Positions 24,029 to 33,205 of a DNA stretch of 36,455 nucleotides are shown here, one piece after another. The notes beneath the pieces were generated by a model that did no database searches, was not told the origin of the DNA, and was given only the letters and a program-made list of their open reading frames with translations. Source of the DNA: Clostridia bacterium. Lineage in GTDB: Bacteria > Bacillota > Clostridia > Oscillospirales > Ethanoligenentaceae. Both the position numbers and the translations under genes were made by a program. The number at the start of each line of letters is the position of its first letter. The stretch's first letter is position 1. The DNA is taken from the NCBI GenBank assembly GCA_031292115.1, contig JARLHS010000136.1:1-36455 (forward strand), written 5' to 3'.

Positions 24029-25636
24029 TTATAGATTTTTGTCCAGCGCGGAAGACTTGTATTCGGTCGGCGTCACGCCTACAATTTTTTTAAAAATCCG
24101 ACTGAAATAGTTGGGGTCGGAATAGCCGATCTGATAGCAGATTTCCTTGTTGGCACAGTTGCGGTCGTCCAGCAGCTTTTTTGCCTTTTCAATGCGGAGA
24201 GCCGTCAGGTAATCGATGAAATTCGAGCCGGTTTCATCCTTGAAAAGCTTGCTGAAGTAGCTTGGGCTGATGTTGACCGCGCGTGAGACGTCTTCAAGTG
24301 TGATCTCCGAGCAAAAATTCTGTTCGATATACTCCTTCGCGTCGACGATAACGCAGGAAAGCCTTTTGTCACGGGCGCCGGCAATGTCCGCGCAGAGCTG
24401 CCGGATACGGTTCTTTGACCATACGCGCAGCGTGCTGAGATCCCGGATCGCGAAGAAATCGTTGAGATAATCGTTGCCCGTCTCACCAATGACGCCATAT
24501 TCCTTTGCCGTGCGGCTCAGCATGACGGTCAGCTCGGTGAGGCCCGAGGCGATCTCCTGCAGATTTCCCTTCGTATGCTCCGTGAGCCACTCGAAGATAT
24601 GGTCGAACGCCATCAGGCAGACATCCGGCTCGTTGAGCGTGACACTTTTTAGCAGCAGCTTTTCCTTGTTTTCAGGATATCCCTGCCGTGCGCCGTTTTC
24701 AAGCGGCGCGTCATTGATATGGTACAGCCCACCGGCTTTTGCATAGCCGATGGCTCGCACGGATTCTTCGAAGGAGCGATAGACGCTGCCAAGGTCCGGG
24801 TAGTAGCGGCCGATCCCAATAACAAAATCGATATTTTCGTTGAGCGCCCTGAGCTTACTATATATTTCGGAAGCAACCTCCATCGCCCCAATACGCTGCC
24901 GGTATTCGTCCGCACCGGCGGCACAGGGTACAAAGACAAGGATGCGGTTGAGCATGAGCGGCCCGACGATACCGGTACAGCACTCCTTGATGACCTCACG
25001 GAACGCAGGGTAAAGCTTCTGGCCCTTGATGGAGGTGCCGATTTTATTGGCGATGCCGTCCTTCCCGTGCGTTTCGCCAAACTCGACGGTCATTATATAG
25101 CCGCCCTCCGAACTGATGTCGAGGATTTTACGGAAGGAGATCATCTCCACCGTATGGTCGTCGGAAAAGAGCATTGAATAAATGAAGCCGCTTTCGAGTG
25201 CGGGCAGAATAAAAGCCATCTTTTCCTTGAGCTCGAGTTCGAACTCTAGGCTTTTGTGTTCGTTTTCCTTGATCCGGATAGCATTTTCGAATGCCGCAAT
25301 CAGCTTTGTGCGGCTGATCGGCTTGTTGAGATAGTCGATCGCACCGAGCTGAAGGGCCTCTTTTGCAAAATCGAACTTTGCGTACGCGGTAACGACGATG
25401 AACAACGCGCCCGGATGGATGCGCTTGATGTCAGCAATCGCGTCGAGCCCACTGATGCCTGGCATACAGATATCCATGAGAACGATGTCCGGCCGGAAGA
25501 CGGCAGCTTTTTCAATCGCTTCGCGGCCGGAGCGAGCGGTCTGCGTCTCCAGTGAGCCGGTCATGTATTTTTCCACGATGAACAGGACGGAGTCGAGCAC
25601 GATTTGCTCGTCGTCGACAATCAGCAGCTTACTCAT
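24029..25636 (-). CDS. YesN/AraC-type response regulator
   Basis: A 535-aa two-component transcription factor. The receiver domain (1-125) has the acidic pair D8-D9, the phospho-acceptor D55 (DIVLMDICMPG), T83 and K105 (LNKP), so it should be phosphorylated by the neighbouring kinase. A long middle domain follows, of the type common in YesN regulators. The C-terminal AraC HTH pair carries ITLEDVSRAVNISPSYFSKLFK and EICYQIGYSDPNYFSRIFKK. Its ATG overlaps the end of the kinase gene by 8 bp. It most likely activates the divergent sugar ABC operon at 28622-32609, as YesN does for xylFGH in Clostridium. Confidence 0.93.
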   Translation of the reverse strand: MSKLLIVDDEQIVLDSVLFIVEKYMTGSLETQTARSGREAIEKAAVFRPDIVLMDICMPGISGLDAIADIKRIHPGALFIVVTAYAKFDFAKEALQLGAIDYLNKPISRTKLIAAFENAIRIKENEHKSLEFELELKEKMAFILPALESGFIYSMLFSDDHTVEMISFRKILDISSEGGYIMTVEFGETHGKDGIANKIGTSIKGQKLYPAFREVIKECCTGIVGPLMLNRILVFVPCAAGADEYRQRIGAMEVASEIYSKLRALNENIDFVIGIGRYYPDLGSVYRSFEESVRAIGYAKAGGLYHINDAPLENGARQGYPENKEKLLLKSVTLNEPDVCLMAFDHIFEWLTEHTKGNLQEIASGLTELTVMLSRTAKEYGVIGETGNDYLNDFFAIRDLSTLRVWSKNRIRQLCADIAGARDKRLSCVIVDAKEYIEQNFCSEITLEDVSRAVNISPSYFSKLFKDETGSNFIDYLTALRIEKAKKLLDDRNCANKEICYQIGYSDPNYFSRIFKKIVGVTPTEYKSSALDKNL

Positions 25637-27188
25637 TCGTATCCTCCGGTCCTTTCAGCGGCAACCTGACCGTTATTCGCGTCCCGTCGTTCTCACGGCT
25701 TTCCATTTCGATCACATCGGTGGGCGTTTCTGCATGATAAAAAAGCATCAGTCGCCCGACGACATTGCGCAACCCGATGCTGTGGCCGGTGGAAGGGACG
25801 TCCTGATCGGCGACCGGAGCAGCGTCGCCGGCTCGCATGGCAAGCAGGTCGTTAATGATCTCCCGCTGTATCCCGCAGCCGTTGTCGGCCACCGTCACGC
25901 ACACGGTTTCGCCGTCCAGTGCTGAAGAAAGGGTGATGATGCCGCCGTTCTCGCGCAGGCCGATGCCATGTGCGAAGGAATTTTCTACGATCGGCTGCAA
26001 AATCATACGCGGCATCTGCACATCCGGCAAACAGCCGTCAAGCTCTTTGCGGTAGGTGATCCGATCCGCAAAGCGCTCCTTGAGCAGATAGACGTAGTTG
26101 TCGATATTGTCAATTTCAAGGCGCAGCGTGGAGGGGCTGTCGATATCGACGAGGTTGTAGCGCAGCGACTGGGAAAGCCGCTCCATAAAGGCCTGCGTGC
26201 GCTCGGCACCCTCGAAGAGCGCGAGCTGCATCCCGGCGTTGAGAGTATTGAACATGAAGTGGGGATTAATCTGCGCCTGCAGAGCCCGCAGCTGCGCTTC
26301 GCCCAGCATCGAGCGCATTTTGAGGTTTTGCATCTGCTGCTCCTGAAGGCGGCTCTCGACCTCCGCGTTCTGCCGGATCTCAATGAGCTGCCGGCGAATA
26401 CTGTCGGCCATCCGGTTGAAGGACTGTGCAAGCACCATGACCTCATCGTTGGAACGGACGTCGACATCCGGAATGTCGTAGTTGCCCTGGGCGATTTCAC
26501 CCGCCGCTCTGGACAGACGGATGATCGGCTCGGTGATGTTGAAGGAGAACAGAGCGATGAGGATAATATTGACACCCATTGCGATAAGGATTACAAGCAT
26601 GTTAAACGTCTGGAGAACTCCAAGCCGGTTGTTAAGCTGCAGATAGTTCTCGTTGTTCACCTGAAACTCGTAGATTTTCAACTGGCTGATATAGCCGTTG
26701 ATGTAATCGAAGAGCTGGCTCGCATAATTGAAATCAGAACTGTAGCCATTGATATCGCGGCCGCGCTTTTCATATTCGGCCGCGTCCGTTTCAGCGAGGT
26801 AAGTGACGATCATACCTTTGATATCGGTGAGCAGCAGGTCGCCCTCGTCGTCTGTCAGTCGGGTGTCCAACTTGTCTAAAAGATCGTGCAGCTCATTGCT
26901 TTTGCTGAGGTACGTTAGAAGGTCTTCGGAATGGCTGGTCGTCAGGTAGGCTTTCAGGCTGGCTTCGACGTCGTTTACGCTTTCACTCAGCCGGGTCAGC
27001 GCGATGTCGCTCGAGAATATCTGATTGATCTTGTTCGTCAGAACATGCGTGCAGTTGTATGTATACAGACTGATGGAATTGACCAAAACGAAGGTAATGG
27101 AAAAAAACAACACCAGTTTTTTGCGTATGATGTTCTTGCTGCGCATATTCCGGATCAGGGTTCGCATCTTTTCGAGCACTTTTTTCAT
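25629..27188 (-). CDS. LytS/YesM-type sensor histidine kinase
   Basis: A 519-aa membrane kinase. It starts with a basic segment and one transmembrane helix (KLVLFFSITFVLVNSISLY). An extracellular helical sensor of about 150 residues follows, then a second helix, a HAMP domain (RLSRAAGEIAQGNYDIPDVDVRS region), a coiled coil, the His_kinase motif with the phospho-accepting His in INPHFMFNTLN, and an ATPase domain with VENSFAHGI and VADNGCGI. The ATG at 27188 is preceded by GAGGAGGG; the frame is open for 59 codons further upstream only by chance, overlapping the sensor gene. It lies 10 bp after the sugar-binding sensor gene, with which it probably forms a signalling complex. Confidence 0.92.
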   Translation of the reverse strand: MKKVLEKMRTLIRNMRSKNIIRKKLVLFFSITFVLVNSISLYTYNCTHVLTNKINQIFSSDIALTRLSESVNDVEASLKAYLTTSHSEDLLTYLSKSNELHDLLDKLDTRLTDDEGDLLLTDIKGMIVTYLAETDAAEYEKRGRDINGYSSDFNYASQLFDYINGYISQLKIYEFQVNNENYLQLNNRLGVLQTFNMLVILIAMGVNIILIALFSFNITEPIIRLSRAAGEIAQGNYDIPDVDVRSNDEVMVLAQSFNRMADSIRRQLIEIRQNAEVESRLQEQQMQNLKMRSMLGEAQLRALQAQINPHFMFNTLNAGMQLALFEGAERTQAFMERLSQSLRYNLVDIDSPSTLRLEIDNIDNYVYLLKERFADRITYRKELDGCLPDVQMPRMILQPIVENSFAHGIGLRENGGIITLSSALDGETVCVTVADNGCGIQREIINDLLAMRAGDAAPVADQDVPSTGHSIGLRNVVGRLMLFYHAETPTDVIEMESRENDGTRITVRLPLKGPEDTNE

Positions 27189-27198
27189 GACGCCCTCC

Positions 27199-28206
27199 TC
27201 AGCCTCCGGATGTATAGCTGACGAGGTTGATCCGCGTGATGGTGTAGACCCCCGTATCAACGAAGGATGGTATCGTTTTTTCATTGATGCTGTCGACGAG
27301 ATTGGCAATGCAGGCGTAGCCGGTTCCGCTGGAGTTCTCATACACCGAGCCCAGCAAATTTCCATTCATGATATAGTTTCGAATCTGCTGCGAGTTGCTG
27401 TAACCGACCACTCTTACATTGTTTTCCTTATTCAGATCAATCAGCACCTGGACAATTTCGAGCGTATCGTCGGCGTCGGTGCTGACCACCATATTGACCT
27501 CCGGATGCTCGTTGAGAATGCCCCGTATGATCCTCTCAGCTCCGAAGTATTCGGAGCTGACAGTCTGAATGGTGTCCAGTGAAATGGAGCTTTTGCCGGT
27601 GGTAGCCTGACGAAAGCCGGCGAGCAGAGAGGCGCGCGCATCGGCGTTACCGGCGTAGTTGCCTCCGATCACAATGGCCACTTTGGTTGTGCCGATTGCG
27701 TTTTCAACGATCAGGTTTCCTTGGCTGAAACCGGCCTTGTAGCTGTCCGGGCCGACAAACGCCTGGCGTTTGCTTTTTTTTACGTCCGATTCGATGGTGA
27801 TGACGCGGATACCCTCGCCGACCGCTTTGTCGATCAGCGGCGTAAATTTGCTCTGATCCGTCACATACACGGCAATCCCGTCAACATGGCTTGCAATTGC
27901 AATATTGAAATAACGCAGCTCCTCTTCCTCGTCGCTGATGACGGCCCCGTTATATTCGATGGCTGCGTTGAGCTTCGCACCAGCGCTCTCTGCGCCGGCA
28001 CGGACCGATTTCCAGAAGGAATCGTCTAGGTTCTGCGCGATCAGCACGAAATGATACCGCTTCGGCTTGGCTTGCGAGTCATTTTCACCGTTGCCTATCC
28101 GGGGCTGGATCTCATTGAAATTATATGCAAAGCCTACGAAACAAAAACACAGACAGATGGCCAGCATGGCTAGGGCGATTCTCAGGTATCTGTTCATCAA
28201 CTCCAC
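27199..28206 (-). CDS. Membrane-anchored sugar-binding sensor protein (XylFII-like)
   Basis: A type-I periplasmic binding protein of about 335 aa held in the membrane by one N-terminal helix (YLRIALAMLAICLCFCFVGF) without a lipobox cysteine. The core shows YHFVLIAQNLDDSFWKSVRAGA, VTDQSKF and VVSTDADDTLEIVQVLID segments typical of ribose/xylose-binding folds. It is the first gene of the operon with the LytS kinase and YesN regulator. In C. beijerinckii an XylFII protein in this position binds xylose and controls LytS. Start: GTG 28206 has AAAGGGA eight bases upstream; ATG 28197 is the alternative. The ATG at 28281 falls at the predicted transcription start and is excluded. Confidence 0.88.
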   Translation of the reverse strand: MELMNRYLRIALAMLAICLCFCFVGFAYNFNEIQPRIGNGENDSQAKPKRYHFVLIAQNLDDSFWKSVRAGAESAGAKLNAAIEYNGAVISDEEEELRYFNIAIASHVDGIAVYVTDQSKFTPLIDKAVGEGIRVITIESDVKKSKRQAFVGPDSYKAGFSQGNLIVENAIGTTKVAIVIGGNYAGNADARASLLAGFRQATTGKSSISLDTIQTVSSEYFGAERIIRGILNEHPEVNMVVSTDADDTLEIVQVLIDLNKENNVRVVGYSNSQQIRNYIMNGNLLGSVYENSSGTGYACIANLVDSINEKTIPSFVDTGVYTITRINLVSYTSGG

Positions 28207-28285
28207 CGATCCGTTCCCTTTTGCTTCGGGTTTATTCGGTGTTTCCCCGGTCTGTCCACGCAGAATAACAGTTATATCCATTCAT

Positions 28286-28314
28286 ATAGTAGAGCAATGT
28301 TTCAATAATGTCAA
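28286..28314 (-). promoter_or_regulatory. Promoter of the sensor-kinase-regulator operon
   Basis: On the minus strand TTGACA (28314-28309) is followed after 17 bp by TACTAT (28291-28286). Transcription would start near 28279, about 73 bp before the sensor start. Confidence 0.7.
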
Positions 28315-28432
28315 CAGCTTTCTGGCCGTCAATGCCTTAATATTTATGTATTATGTCTTTGATACGCCTTTTTTTGTCTTAAAATTGTGCTAGCATTTTC
28401 ATCCCGCAGACAAAACACGATAAGGCTGGTAA

Positions 28433-28447
28433 GAAATTCATAATTTC
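28433..28447. promoter_or_regulatory. Palindrome next to the sugar-operon promoter
   Basis: GAAATT-CAT-AATTTC is a perfect inverted repeat ending five bases before the -35 of the sugar ABC operon, the usual place of an activator site. The YesN-type regulator is the obvious candidate protein; unproven. Confidence 0.4.
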
Positions 28448-28452
28448 GTTTA

Positions 28453-28481
28453 GTGACACAGAACGCAGAAATTGGTAAAAT
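28453..28481 (+). promoter_or_regulatory. Promoter of the sugar ABC operon
   Basis: GTGACA (28453-28458), 17-bp spacer, TAAAAT (28476-28481) preceded by TGG (extended -10). It would give a leader of about 135 nt before the ATG at 28622; nothing else is seen in the leader. Confidence 0.6.
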
Positions 28482-28621
28482 GAAGAGGCTCAGAAATCAA
28501 CAATATGCACAAAACAGCAGCGCGGGTAGGCAAATGTTTGTAACAAGGCGGATGAATGCAGTTGGGAGGAAATCGGCACTCACCGTATGAAGAGACAATA
28601 TTCATAAAGGAGGTCGTATTG

Positions 28622-29689
28622 ATGAAAAAGATTCTGGTAGCGCTTCTCGCTCTGGCAATGGTCTTTACCCTGGTGTCCTGCAACAAGAGTTCGTCCTCCA
28701 AGGTGCTCGTTGGCGTCTCCATGCCCACCCAGTCCCTTCAGAGGTGGAATCAGGACGGCAGCAACATGGTCAGCCAGCTCAAATCCGCAGGGTATGATTC
28801 CATCCTCCAATACGCCAACAACGACGTCACCACGCAGGTTCAGCAGATTGAGAACATGATCACAAAGGGCTGCAAGATTCTCGTGATCGCCGCCATTGAC
28901 GGTTCGTCGATGACCGATGTCCTCGCCACCGCCGCAAAGAACAACGTCAAGGTTATCGCGTACGACCGGCTTATCATGCAGACCCCAAACGTTGACTATT
29001 ATGCCACATTCGACAACTACAAAGTCGGGCAGCTTCAAGGCAAGTACATAGTCGACCAGCTCAAGCTCGACAGTGCGTCGGGGCCCTTTAACATCGAGAT
29101 TTTCGCGGGCTCCCCGGACGACAATAACGCCAAGTTCTTCTTTAACGGCGCCATGGATGTCCTGAAACCCTACATCAGCAGCGGCAAGCTCGTCATCAAA
29201 AGCGGCCAGAAGGACTTCAACGTGGTTGCCATTACGAGCTGGACTTCTGCGACGGCCCAGTCCAGAATGGATAACCTCATCACGGCCAACTATGCCAACG
29301 GTACGAAGCTCGACGCCATCCTTTCCCCGAACGACAGCATCGCGATCGGCATCGTGGCCTCCCTGCAGAGCCATAACTACGGCACAGCCGACAAACCCTA
29401 TCCGATCCTGACCGGCCAGGACTGCGACAAGCCGAACGTCAAAGCCGTCCTCGCGGGCCAGCAGTCCATGTCAATTTTCAAGGATACCCGTAAGCTCGCA
29501 AGCGAAACCGTCACGATGATCACCGCGATGGAAAAAGCCCAAACTCCCGAAACGAACGACAGCAAGACCTACAATAACGGTGTCAAGGTCGTACCGACCG
29601 AGCTTCTGACTCCTGTATTCGTAGATAAATCAAACTACAAGTCCATTCTGATCGACAGCGGATACTACAAGCTTTCCGACATCCAGTAG
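28622..29689 (+). CDS. Sugar ABC transporter substrate-binding lipoprotein (XylF/ChvE-like)
   Basis: A 355-aa lipoprotein with a signal peptide ending at lipobox TLVSC (Cys20). The mature protein is a type-I sugar-binding protein (VLVGVSMPTQSLQRWNQDG, IAYDRLIMQTPNVDYYATFDN, LTGQDCDKPNVKAVLAGQQSM), closest in pattern to xylose- or multiple-sugar-binding proteins (XylF, ChvE). The ATG at 28622 has a perfect AAAGGAGG eight bases upstream. It is the first gene of an operon with the ATPase and permease, divergent from its regulators. The chain looks complete with no odd features. Confidence 0.93.
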   Translation: MKKILVALLALAMVFTLVSCNKSSSSKVLVGVSMPTQSLQRWNQDGSNMVSQLKSAGYDSILQYANNDVTTQVQQIENMITKGCKILVIAAIDGSSMTDVLATAAKNNVKVIAYDRLIMQTPNVDYYATFDNYKVGQLQGKYIVDQLKLDSASGPFNIEIFAGSPDDNNAKFFFNGAMDVLKPYISSGKLVIKSGQKDFNVVAITSWTSATAQSRMDNLITANYANGTKLDAILSPNDSIAIGIVASLQSHNYGTADKPYPILTGQDCDKPNVKAVLAGQQSMSIFKDTRKLASETVTMITAMEKAQTPETNDSKTYNNGVKVVPTELLTPVFVDKSNYKSILIDSGYYKLSDIQ

Positions 29690-29709
29690 CACTTATACAT
29701 ACGGCTTGC

Positions 29710-29738
29710 GGAGGGAAGCGCGCGGCAGCCTTCCCTCC
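29710..29738 (+). other. Stem-loop between binding-protein and ATPase genes
   Basis: GGAGGGAAG (29710-29718) pairs perfectly with CTTCCCTCC (29730-29738), and flanking ACGGC/GCCGT lengthens the stem. No T-tract follows, so it probably acts as an RNA-stabilising element that keeps binding-protein mRNA abundant rather than as a full terminator. Confidence 0.6.
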
Positions 29739-29892
29739 ACGGGCCGTACATCTTCAGTGTTGAGACAGAAAACGCCCGCCGGCTTTGTCCGGCAGGGAAT
29801 CAGACGAGGAATTCTGCGGCGGGACATAGAAACAATCGGCCGCCGAAACCATATAGCATCATTCACGCAGGTTCCAACAGGGAGATGAAAGA

Positions 29893-31431
29893 ATGGACAA
29901 TTATATCCTGCAGATGGAAACAATCACCAAGCTGTTTCCAGGGGTCAAAGCACTGGACACTGTCAACCTGAATGTTCTGCACGGCGAAATACACGCGCTG
30001 ATCGGTGAAAACGGCGCCGGAAAATCGACGCTGATGAACGTGCTCAGCGGCGTTTACCCGCACGGTACCTATACCGGTAAAATCATTTTTGAAGGCAAGG
30101 AGTGCATCATCCGGCACATCAGAGACAGCGAGCGGCTTGGCATCGCGATCATCCACCAGGAGCTGGCGCTGATCCCGAGCCTTACGATCGGTGAAAATAT
30201 TTTTCTTCGAAATGAGTGCGCGCACGAAGGCATCATTAACTGGGACGAGACTCACACGAAAGCCCGCGCTCTGCTTAAAAAGGTGGGGCTTGCGGAAAAT
30301 ACCTATACGCTTGTACGCGACATCAGCGTGGGCAAGCAGCAGATGGTTGAAATCGCCAAGGCACTGTCGAGAAAGATCAAACTGCTGATCCTAGACGAGC
30401 CGACTGCTTCACTCAACGAAAATGAGTCAAACAATCTTCTCAACCTTCTACTTGAGCTCAAAAAGGAAAACATTACGTCGATTCTGATTTCGCACAAACT
30501 CCAGGAAGTCATCCGCGTGGCCGACCACATTACGGTCATCCGCGATGGTGCGGCAATCATGACGCTCGACAAAAATAGCGACGATATCAGTGAGGACAAC
30601 ATTATCCGCGGCATGGTCGGCCGCCGCCTGACCGACCGCTATCCCAAACGTACGCCAAACATCGGCGGAGTCGCCTACACAGTCGATCATTGGAACGTAT
30701 TTGATCCAATGATCGCCGACAAGCAGGTCATTTACGACGCAAGCTTCAACGTGCGCAAAGGAGAGATTCTCGGTTTCGCGGGGCTGATGGGCTCGGGCCG
30801 TACGGAGCTTTCGATGAGCCTGTTCGGTCGGTCGTACGGCAAGCGAATCTCGGGGCAGATTTTCAAGAGCGGCCGCGAGATTCAGGCCCATACCGTGCGG
30901 CAAGCGATTCAGAATGGCATTTCGTATTCGACAGAGGACCGTAAGACGGCCGGCCTCGTCCTCCAGAACGACGTAAAGGAAAACATCACGCTCGCGGGGC
31001 TGCAAAAGGTAGCGCGGCACGGCGTCGTCAACAGCGATGAGGAAATCAGGGTAGCTTCGGATTTCTGCAAAAAGCTCAACATCCGCACGCCAAGTGTCTT
31101 CCAAAAATGCGTGAACCTTTCCGTCGGCAACCAGCAGAAGGTTGTACTGAGCAAGTGGATTTTCACGGGACCCGACCTGCTGATCCTCGACGAACCAACG
31201 CGCGGCATCGACGTCGGGGCCAAATACGAAATTTACACGATTATGAACGAGTTGGTCGCCGAGGGAAAGTCGGTCATCTTCATCTCGTCTGAAATGCCGG
31301 AATTGCTTGGCATGTGCGACCGTGTCTACGTGATGGAAGAAGGCCGCATCGTTGGCGAGCTCTCCGGAAAAGAGATCACGCAGGAAGCGATCATAAAGGC
31401 CATTCTATCGAGCAAACGGGAGGCAGTTTAA
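29893..31431 (+). CDS. Sugar ABC transporter, duplicated ATP-binding protein (XylG/MglA/GguA-like)
   Basis: A 512-aa protein with two ABC cassettes in tandem, the CUT2 sugar importer type. Cassette 1 has Walker [10 protein letters not shown] (38-46), the signature-like [14 protein letters not shown] and Walker [10 protein letters not shown]. Cassette 2 has the degenerate Walker [11 protein letters not shown] usual for the family, [14 protein letters not shown] and [20 protein letters not shown]. The family specifics are intact. It follows the binding-protein gene after a 203-bp spacer with a stem-loop and overlaps the permease gene by one base (TAATG). Confidence 0.94.
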   Translation: MDNYILQMETITKLFPGVKALDTVNLNVLHGEIHALIGENGAGKSTLMNVLSGVYPHGTYTGKIIFEGKECIIRHIRDSERLGIAIIHQELALIPSLTIGENIFLRNECAHEGIINWDETHTKARALLKKVGLAENTYTLVRDISVGKQQMVEIAKALSRKIKLLILDEPTASLNENESNNLLNLLLELKKENITSILISHKLQEVIRVADHITVIRDGAAIMTLDKNSDDISEDNIIRGMVGRRLTDRYPKRTPNIGGVAYTVDHWNVFDPMIADKQVIYDASFNVRKGEILGFAGLMGSGRTELSMSLFGRSYGKRISGQIFKSGREIQAHTVRQAIQNGISYSTEDRKTAGLVLQNDVKENITLAGLQKVARHGVVNSDEEIRVASDFCKKLNIRTPSVFQKCVNLSVGNQQKVVLSKWIFTGPDLLILDEPTRGIDVGAKYEIYTIMNELVAEGKSVIFISSEMPELLGMCDRVYVMEEGRIVGELSGKEITQEAIIKAILSSKREAV

Positions 31432-32609
31432 TGGGAACCTTTATAAACCTCGTCAAGAATAATATAAGGCAGTATACCATGGTCATCGCGCTGATCCTCG
31501 CCATGGTCATCTTTCAAATCGCAACCAACGGCGTTCTCCTGCTTCCCATGAACGTGACGACCCTGATCCTTCAGAACGCTTATGTCTTCATCCTTGCGGT
31601 TGGCATGATGGTCCTGCTCATCAACGGCGGCAATATCGATCTTTCGGTCGGCTCGATTGTCGCGTTCGTGGGGGCTATCATGGGCGTCATGATGATCACC
31701 CATAAAATGCCCCTGTGGATCGCAATTGTCGTGGCACTTGCCATTGGGTTCCTTATTGGTGCGTGGCAGGCATACTGGGTCGCTTATGTCCGTGTACCCG
31801 GCTTCATCGTGACCCTGGCCGGCCAGCTGATTTTCCGCGGCCTGACGAACAACATCCTGTCCGGCCAGTCCCTTGCGCCATTCTCAAGGGATATGGTTGC
31901 CATCAGCGCGGGCTTCATTCCTGACTTCATCCGCGGCAACAACCAGGGCATCAATATAACGGCGATGGTCCTCGGTATGCTTGTCACCATCGTATACATC
32001 ATCTTGCAGATACGCAAGCGGATGTACCGGCGTAAGTATACAGAGGAAATGGTTCCCTTCCAGCTTTTCATCGTCCAGATTGTCATCATTGCGGCGCTGA
32101 TTATGGTCTGTGCCTACTGGCTCGCAAGCTACGAAGGCATCCCGATCATTTTTATCATCATCGCTGTGCTCGTGGCTGCCTATCAGTATTTCACCTCCAA
32201 GACAGTGTCCGGCCGTTACATATACGCAATGGGTGGAAACGAGAAGGCCGCTCAGCTCTCCGGCATCAATACCAATAAAGTGCTCTTCTGGTGCTATGTC
32301 AACATGGGTGTGCTCGCGGCAGTGGCAGCCATCGTCACCACCTCGCGGCTCGATGTGGCGTCGCCGCTCGCCGGGCAGAACTACGAGCTCGATGCCATTT
32401 CAGCCTCCTTCATTGGCGGCGCTTCCATGTACGGCGGCGCGGGCACCATCGTCGGTGCCATCATAGGGGCGCTATTCATGGGCGTGCTCAACAACGGCAT
32501 GTCCATCCTCGGCGCCGGCACCGACATCCAGATGCTTATCAAGGGCCTTGTATTGCTGCTGGCTGTTGCATTTGACATCTTCTCGAAGTCACGGGCAAAG
32601 GCTTCCTGA
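31431..32609 (+). CDS. Sugar ABC transporter permease (XylH/GguB-like)
   Basis: A 392-aa polytopic membrane protein with about ten hydrophobic segments, forming the homodimeric channel of the CUT2 importer. The segments LINGGNIDLSVGSIVAFVGAIMG and VPGFIVTLAGQLIFRGLTN and the late ELDAISASFIGGASMYGGAGTIVGAIIGALFMGVLNNGMSI-like stretch are hallmarks of the RbsC/XylH family. The ATG at 31431 is chosen because GGGAGG precedes it and it overlaps the ATPase stop; the frame is open further upstream within the ATPase gene. The length is longer than RbsC and matches XylH/GguB, supporting a pentose role. Confidence 0.93.
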   Translation: MGTFINLVKNNIRQYTMVIALILAMVIFQIATNGVLLLPMNVTTLILQNAYVFILAVGMMVLLINGGNIDLSVGSIVAFVGAIMGVMMITHKMPLWIAIVVALAIGFLIGAWQAYWVAYVRVPGFIVTLAGQLIFRGLTNNILSGQSLAPFSRDMVAISAGFIPDFIRGNNQGINITAMVLGMLVTIVYIILQIRKRMYRRKYTEEMVPFQLFIVQIVIIAALIMVCAYWLASYEGIPIIFIIIAVLVAAYQYFTSKTVSGRYIYAMGGNEKAAQLSGINTNKVLFWCYVNMGVLAAVAAIVTTSRLDVASPLAGQNYELDAISASFIGGASMYGGAGTIVGAIIGALFMGVLNNGMSILGAGTDIQMLIKGLVLLLAVAFDIFSKSRAKAS

Positions 32610-32654
32610 CGGTTACCGATTTCTTCGGCTGGTTGACATCTTCCTGTTCCGGCA

Positions 32655-32690
32655 GGAAACGCCCATACCGTCATGGTATGGGCGTTCCTT
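32655..32690 (+). terminator. Terminator of the sugar ABC operon
   Basis: CGCCCATACC (32660-32669) and GGTATGGGCG (32675-32684) form a perfect 10-bp stem followed by TTCCTTTGTCTTTT. It lies 50 bp after the permease stop and marks the left edge of the next accessory patch. Confidence 0.85.
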
Positions 32691-32705
32691 TGTCTTTTCG
32701 TGTCG

Positions 32706-33119
32706 ATTGGGGAGCATATCACGAACGAGGAACTGCTCGAGAGCGAGTGCGAGATCCTGATCCCGGCGGCGCTGGAGAACCAGATCAACGCGAACAACGC
32801 GGGAAAGATCAAGGCGCACATCATCGTGGAGGCGGCGAACGGGCCGACGACGGTGGACGCGGAGAAGCTGCTGACGTCGAAAGGTGTGACGATCGTGCCG
32901 GACATTCTGGCGAACTCGGGCGGCGTGGTGGTGTCGTACTTCGAGTGGGTGCAGAACATCCAGTCGCTGACATGGGACGAGGAAGAGGTCAACCGCACGC
33001 TCGAAAAGATCATGATCCGTGCCTTCAACGAGGTGTGGGACAAGAGCACCGAAAAGGACACGACGATGCGCATGGGCGCCTATATGGTCGCGCTCAGGCA
33101 AAGTATCACAAATCATTGA
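32706..33119 (+). pseudogene. Glutamate dehydrogenase 3' fragment
   Basis: The last 137 or so codons of a NAD(P)-dependent glutamate dehydrogenase. Coding similarity starts abruptly at [20 protein letters not shown] and runs through [43 protein letters not shown] and [11 protein letters not shown] to the natural stop. The N-terminal two thirds, including the catalytic lysine region, are missing; upstream is the ABC-operon terminator. There is no ribosome site for the residual frame. It looks like a recombination or assembly breakpoint that left a dead gene end. Confidence 0.85.
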
Positions 33120-33205
33120 CAACTCTACAAAATCAGCCGGTTCGCCGCTTGACGATTATGCTTTTATTAATTACAATATAAGCATGAATGTCAAGGAGGG
33201 ATAAA

